The notes under the pieces: model-generated | The model's input: only the letters and a program-made list of their open reading frames with translations | Told to the model about the DNA's origin: nothing | Databases searched by the model: none | Shown: positions 15,968 to 20,358 of the stretch, in pieces | How the letters are laid out: each line of letters opens with the position of its first letter | Position numbering within the stretch: the stretch's first letter is position 1 | Position numbers and translations under genes: made by a program | Assembly (NCBI GenBank): GCA_027382625.1 | Contig: JAJKFJ010021061.1 | Location: 1 to 20,358, forward strand | Source: Tetmemena sp. SeJ-2015 | Lineage: Eukaryota; Ciliophora; Spirotrichea; Sporadotrichida; Oxytrichidae | Reading direction: 5' to 3' | DNA: 20,358 nt

Positions 15968-17110
15968 TCACTTATATATTTATTACGCTATTAATTTTTC
16001 TTTACTTTGAATATGGAGAGTTAAGAATATTTTGCTTTCTTTAAAGTTGTTTCATAGACTGACTTATATTCGCATATAATGAGTTCATAAATTACACATT
16101 TATGTAATTATATAAGATTTTAATTCCAATTTTTCATTTAAATCTTAAATTTAAACCTCCCATTAATGTCATTTCTATTATTTAAGAGTTCCTCTTCAAT
16201 TTTTACATTGTAATATGAACTTTTATTTAAATAAAAGAATTGTAATCTTGTTTATCAAATTATATTAGCTGTGAGTCTAATAGATTTTAAGGTAGTCTTG
16301 AGCCATTTCTCGAATCAATTTGTCCACGCTTTAACAAATAAATAGTTGATGTAAATAAATACTTCTAACCATTTAAAACTACTTCTGGCTTCGCCATATT
16401 TGCATTTATAAGATAATTTTGGTGGGCCTACTGATTTACTTAAGCATCTCAAAAATATAATTATGCACTAAGAAGATCTCTTTAATTTGCTTAAGGATAT
16501 ATACTAGCTGCATTTTTCGAATTTTACTAATTTTGTGAGGGGACAGAGCTCATCAAATTCTAAAACTCTATTCTTAGATTTAAGAATAAATTATAATGTT
16601 GAGATCATTAATTTGTGAAACTCTAATGACAATTTAAGTTTAATTTAATAAAAACAAGCAGATTTAACTTAATTTAATTCTCTTACTTGATTTAAGAAAG
16701 AGAAATCTAGTATAAAATAGAGACTATAAGTCCAAATCCTTATATATTATATATCCAGTTTGAAGATAATAATTATATATCAAAATTAAATTCAAAGATA
16801 AAAGGATTATAAAAATATTATTCCAAAATGCTTATTAGAGGTAAAATACTATTAGTTTATTTAGTAATTCAAAATAGGAGAAATAAAACTGAAGAAGATA
16901 GAGTTTTTACAATTTCTAGTAGAATAATAAATGAAAGCATGAATTAGATTTATAATTAGACTTAATAAAATCAATATTAGTAATTTATTATGATTTAAAT
17001 TATTTAATTTACAAATCTTAAACTAAATTAATATAGTCATCTTAACAAGCTAAAACCCCAATAGCCTCTCAAAGCTTTATTCTTACTTTTTTTTTATTTT
17101 ATAGCTTTAT
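15968..17110. other. AT-rich region, nothing supported
   Basis: Over 1.1 kb of very AT-rich DNA with open frames of expected chance length. I see no gene, RNA, or long repeat. Confidence 0.5.
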
Positions 17111-17246
17111 TGCGCAGAGTTTGATGATGAGTACTTTAAAGTTGAGTGGCGATGAAATAGAGAATTGGATAATTCTTTTAGGCTATTCCCCATTTAATTT
17201 TTATTCTCATTATTAAAATCTCTTTTATACTCCAGCCTGGAATTGA
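17111..17246 (+). other. Short coding-like island
   Basis: From ATG 17124 a 40-residue frame reads MMSTLKLSGDEIENWIILLG and ends at TGA 17244-17246. A second frame over 17111-17152 reads CAEFDDEYFKVEWR. Local GC is higher than in the flanks. Possibly one MDS. Confidence 0.25.
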
Positions 17247-18018
17247 TTTCAGATTGATTCTCCGAATTACTAAATCAACATATCGAATTAACTTTTAAAA
17301 GAATTATATATTCATTAACTAACTTAAAATTATCATATTCTTTTGAAAATATTTTAAATAGATTTCAACATAAGGTATTTAGTTTTTTTAATTGAATAAG
17401 AAATTACATTAATAAAAATAAAATATGGGCTTAATTTCCCTTTCCTTTTAGAAAAGCTTCATTTTATTTGACATATAACTACTACATCTTTTAAATTTAA
17501 TCATTGCTATCCTCTGTCTTTGAAATATCTTTACTATTGTTTTGACTTATAAAGGTTATATTTAATTAATTTTGGGTGGGTGTTCCTTGTCATTAATTTC
17601 CATTTAAATAAATTATTTCAATCATAAATCCGAAATAATTTCTAAAATTTTGTAGCTTTTTTAAATCCAAATTCTTAAGTTAAAATTGTCAATTATATTT
17701 ATATATTCTGGAGGTTAAAACAAATTAGTTATATTTTTGAGTGCTGGATGTGAGATATCTCTATATTTTAAGCTTTAAAATATCTCTCGCTAAATAAAAT
17801 TAAGGGTTTCCTTCAAGGAAAGTTCCATGCAATTTTTAAAACCTCAATTAAGCGGGGCATTATAATTCTCAGGAAAATTGCTGAGTTTAATACAACTACC
17901 TGAATCAGAGTTATATCCAAATATTTTATAATAAAAATAAAATGTGATTAAATCTATCAAAATAATCCATTATAGACTTTGAAGATAAAAAAGAATTATT
18001 TCAATTATAAAAGTAGCT
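17247..18018. other. AT-rich region, nothing supported
   Basis: A short inverted repeat (GAGATATCT near 17751 and AGATATTTTAAAGC-like sequence after it) is weak. No gene is supported. Confidence 0.45.
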
Positions 18019-18153
18019 ATGAAGCTGATATAATAAGAAAATATCTTAAAAGGATAATAATCATATGAATATCAGACCTCGAGAAACATGGCTAAAATTT
18101 TAGGCTTTAGATTATCTAATCACTCAGTTTAATTGATAGAATTAGGTTTATGA
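18019..18153 (+). other. Short coding-like open frame
   Basis: ATG 18019 to TGA 18151-18153, 44 residues, including YEYQTSRNMAKILGFRLSNH. A different frame over the first half (SYEADIIRKYLKR) is also plausible. Unrecognised. Confidence 0.27.
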
Positions 18154-18298
18154 ACAACTTATATATGATATTTTTAGATTTTTCATTGAAATTTTTTTAA
18201 TAAAATTTTTTTCTCTCTGGAAAGGCTGCTTATTTTTATTTTTTGACATTTTAATTACAATTTTACATTTCTTTTTGTCTAATTATCTACTAAATTAA

Positions 18299-18562
18299 AT
18301 GATATTATATAAAAATCTTATCAACTTAGCTAAAATATAAAAACAGCGTTTGCTTGAGAGAAAAAAAGACAACTTATAAGATATTACAATAGGTGATAAG
18401 CGATTATATGAATAAAAAGCGAAATTAAGAATTAATCCTCTCGGAGAAATTCGAAGCTATAAAATCCCCCCAGATTCTACTTTTTTCCAACGCAGAATAA
18501 ATAGCAGGACCTTTTATCCTAGTTTTTAAGATGGAAAAATCATTTTCTTTAAAATATGTTGA
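18299..18562 (+). CDS. Hypothetical protein or MDS, 87 residues
   Basis: ATG 18299 to TGA 18560-18562, with TAA read as Gln at several codons. It reads QRLLERKKDNLQDITIGDKR, then LRINPLGEIRSYKIPPDSTF and FQRRINSRTFYPSFQDG. The middle is clearly less AT-rich than its surroundings and has balanced, protein-like composition. It is short for a whole gene, so it is more likely one MDS; flanking pointers were not found. No family is recognised. Confidence 0.4.
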
Positions 18563-18994
18563 GATCCCTACATAAGATTCTCATATAAATAATAGACAAA
18601 AAGCAATTATGAATTTTTAGTGTCCTGAAATAATATCTCCTAAAAAAATTAAATAATTTTAAAAGAAGGATCCCCTTAAACACACTAAAATCTTTTTTTA
18701 GATTCTAATTACGATTTAACAAAATAATCTCTTGTTGGAGTTTCAAAATATTTAAGTGTCCTTGCCTTCTCATTAACACCATTCTTCTTTTTTAATTTAC
18801 TTTGAGAGTTGCTGTCAAACTATTTTGGTTTTTTTATTTTCTTACATGATTATTTTTAATTCAACTAAAAATTAATAAAATATCATAAATAATGCTCTCT
18901 AAAATATAGCTGGAAATTTAATAAAAAAGAGAATCAAATTATATATTAGATTGAATTGGAATAAATAAGTGACAGTTGAAGTGTGTCCAATTTG
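18563..18994. other. AT-rich spacer, nothing supported
   Basis: No gene, RNA or repeat of note. Confidence 0.5.
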
Positions 18995-19115
18995 AATAAT
19001 TATTACACCATTTGATTCAGCATCAAATTCTAAGAACTTTTTATCCTTGCAATTTTGTGTGGGAGTGCTCAGTCACGACACAAGATTTATAGAATATTAC
19101 AATGAGCATAAATAT
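18995..19115 (+). other. Short coding-like island
   Basis: The frame reads FLSLQFCVGVLSHDTRFIEY then YNEHKYE before a TGA. It overlaps the start of the next open frame, which is in another phase. They could be neighbouring MDSs with an unresolved join. Confidence 0.28.
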
Positions 19116-19431
19116 GAGTGAATCATATCTCGCAGCTGAGATGTGCTGTAAAGATTATTAAAGAAGAAATTCATATTAATTCTTTATAAGCTACCGAACT
19201 AGTTTAGGTCAGGGTGTGAATCTACGATTTCAACTGACACTGAGTTGCAACTCTCCTTTATTATATTAAATAATCATCAAATTTAATTAAAATTCCAACT
19301 ATAATAAAATAATAAAAAATAAGACTTGGCATTTAACTCCAAAGCAGTCTCCATTTGTTTTATTCATTAAGGATTGCATTTTGATTTTTTAACTGACTAT
19401 TAGATTAATTGTTCTAATTTGGATTTTATGA
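19114..19431 (+). other. Open frame of 105 residues, partly coding-like
   Basis: ATG 19114 to TGA 19429-19431. The first 50 residues (MSESYLAAEMCCKDYQRRNS and SYRTSLGQGVNLRFQLTL) sit in GC-richer DNA; the rest is AT-rich and probably not coding. Unrecognised. Confidence 0.3.
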
Positions 19432-20110
19432 AATGCTTATCTTAGAATTAGTAGGCAAGATATTAAAATATAAATAGACTAATTCTAAAATAGGGGGCCT
19501 TTTAGGCATCATAATAATTTCATAATTAATTCTATTTATAAAAATAGAGGACACTTAAAGTATAATGTTACTCAAATTTACAGTGTGAATAAATAATTTT
19601 TGTAACTAGTCTTAAGTTTAAAAAATGTGAAGATTAAATGAAAAGCGATGAGTCCAATAAATAGAATATAAATAGTATTAAATTAAATAAAAAAATAAGA
19701 GTGTAAGAATTTAATGCTGAGCAATCGAATAAATCATAATAAAATGTTATAAATTTAACAATAAAACCCACATTTTATTTGCCATTGATTTTTATAATCT
19801 TGTTTAATTTAATTATCTTTTGCATTCGTTTTTTAAATACTCTTTTATTGCCATTTAAAAAATTTAGAAATATATGTGTACATAAGTTTTTCTGTTTGTA
19901 ATTCCTTTAAAAATGTATTTGGAAAAATATAGATTTCAATAAAACTCAGAGCTTCAGAATCACTTATATTTTTGTTTATAATTTAATTAGAGAATCTCCT
20001 CCCCACAAATAAACTTAATAGTTGTTTATTTAAAGAATTGAAAACTTAGTATCAAAGGGGAATTTCAAGAAGGTTACTAGCTACTCTTTTAACATAAGTC
20101 AGAGAGTAAG

Positions 20111-20111
<1 letters not shown>
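19432..20111. other. AT-rich spacer, nothing supported
   Basis: No supported gene or repeat before the TA microsatellite. Confidence 0.5.
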
Positions 20112-20179
<68 letters not shown>

Positions 20180-20184
20180 AATAA
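20112..20184. repeat. (TA)n followed by (TAA)n microsatellite
   Basis: About 27 TA units (20112-20165), then about six TAA units to 20184. A sharp change of composition follows immediately. Confidence 0.93.
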
Positions 20185-20304
20185 CAACGCATTTTAGACG
20201 AACTAGCGTCTTGCGTGTTATATGTTAAACATAGGGAAGTCATACGACCACTCCCGTGTTAAACAGTTCGAAACAAATTAAGTCAAACTGAAGTTTTAAC
20301 GATG

Positions 20305-20358
20305 TCATTAGCTTTCGTAGCTTAGGTCGACACACTCGTCTGACCAGTCATCATCGTC
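20305..20358 (-). CDS. C-terminal end of an unrecognised acidic protein (partial)
   Basis: Read from the window edge on the minus strand: DDDDWSDECVDLSYES, then TAA TGA. Under the ciliate code this adds a Gln before stop; under the standard code it ends at TAA. The acidic tail has even codon composition and lies in CpG-rich sequence unlike the rest of the window. Only 16-17 codons are visible, so no function can be given. Confidence 0.35.

Noticed and set aside
20052..20243. 63-codon minus-strand frame with Tyr/Ile repeats
   Set aside because: It is a translation of the TA/TAA microsatellite.

Overview
The window looks like germline (micronuclear) DNA of a hypotrich ciliate of the Oxytricha/Stylonychia type. 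Three things support this. (1) The clearest gene uses TAA and TAG as sense codons (read as Gln) and TGA as its only stop. (2) That gene is interrupted by about 20 short, mostly AT-rich segments, each bounded by a 3-7 bp direct repeat. Deleting each segment plus one repeat copy keeps a single reading frame open; these are internal eliminated sequences (IESs) with pointers. (3) The repeats are not TA dinucleotides, and the segments do not fit GT-AG introns. No bacterial-type features (operons, Shine-Dalgarno sites, CRISPR) are present.

Layout. 1-25 is an ACT microsatellite. 26-4696 (+) is one non-scrambled germline gene, open at its 5' end, encoding about 1,100 residues: a long Gln/Glu/Lys-rich coiled-coil region followed by a Ser/Asn/Gln-rich low-complexity C-terminal half. 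4697-5460 is mostly AT-rich spacer. 5463-5985 (+) is a probable second fragmented gene with one likely IES. 6751-8197 is a nearly perfect palindrome (arms 710 and 709 bp, 28 bp centre); each arm carries a protein-kinase catalytic-loop fragment (HRDIKP). 8600-10400 contains islands resembling WD40/beta-propeller repeats on both strands, which could be pieces of a scrambled gene. 13017-13408 is a pair of 40 bp inverted repeats. 13452-14066 is a foldback element with TIRs of about 250 bp and an 8-9 bp target-site duplication. 14640-20110 is mostly very AT-rich with scattered short coding-like islands. 20112-20184 is a TA/TAA microsatellite, and 20185-20358 is a tail of clearly different, CpG-rich composition that may hold the C-terminus of a minus-strand gene.

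How the parts relate. In these ciliates the macronuclear-destined segments (MDSs) are joined at pointers during development, and IESs, transposons and spacer are lost. The first gene shows this directly. The later islands are probably MDSs of other genes, but their joins cannot be resolved from this window.

Caution. With TGA as the only stop in such AT-rich DNA, open frames of 50-200 codons arise by chance on both strands, and several stretches read plausibly in more than one frame. ORF length alone was therefore not treated as evidence, and entries after 4.7 kb carry low confidence unless they show a motif, a pointer join or a repeat structure.
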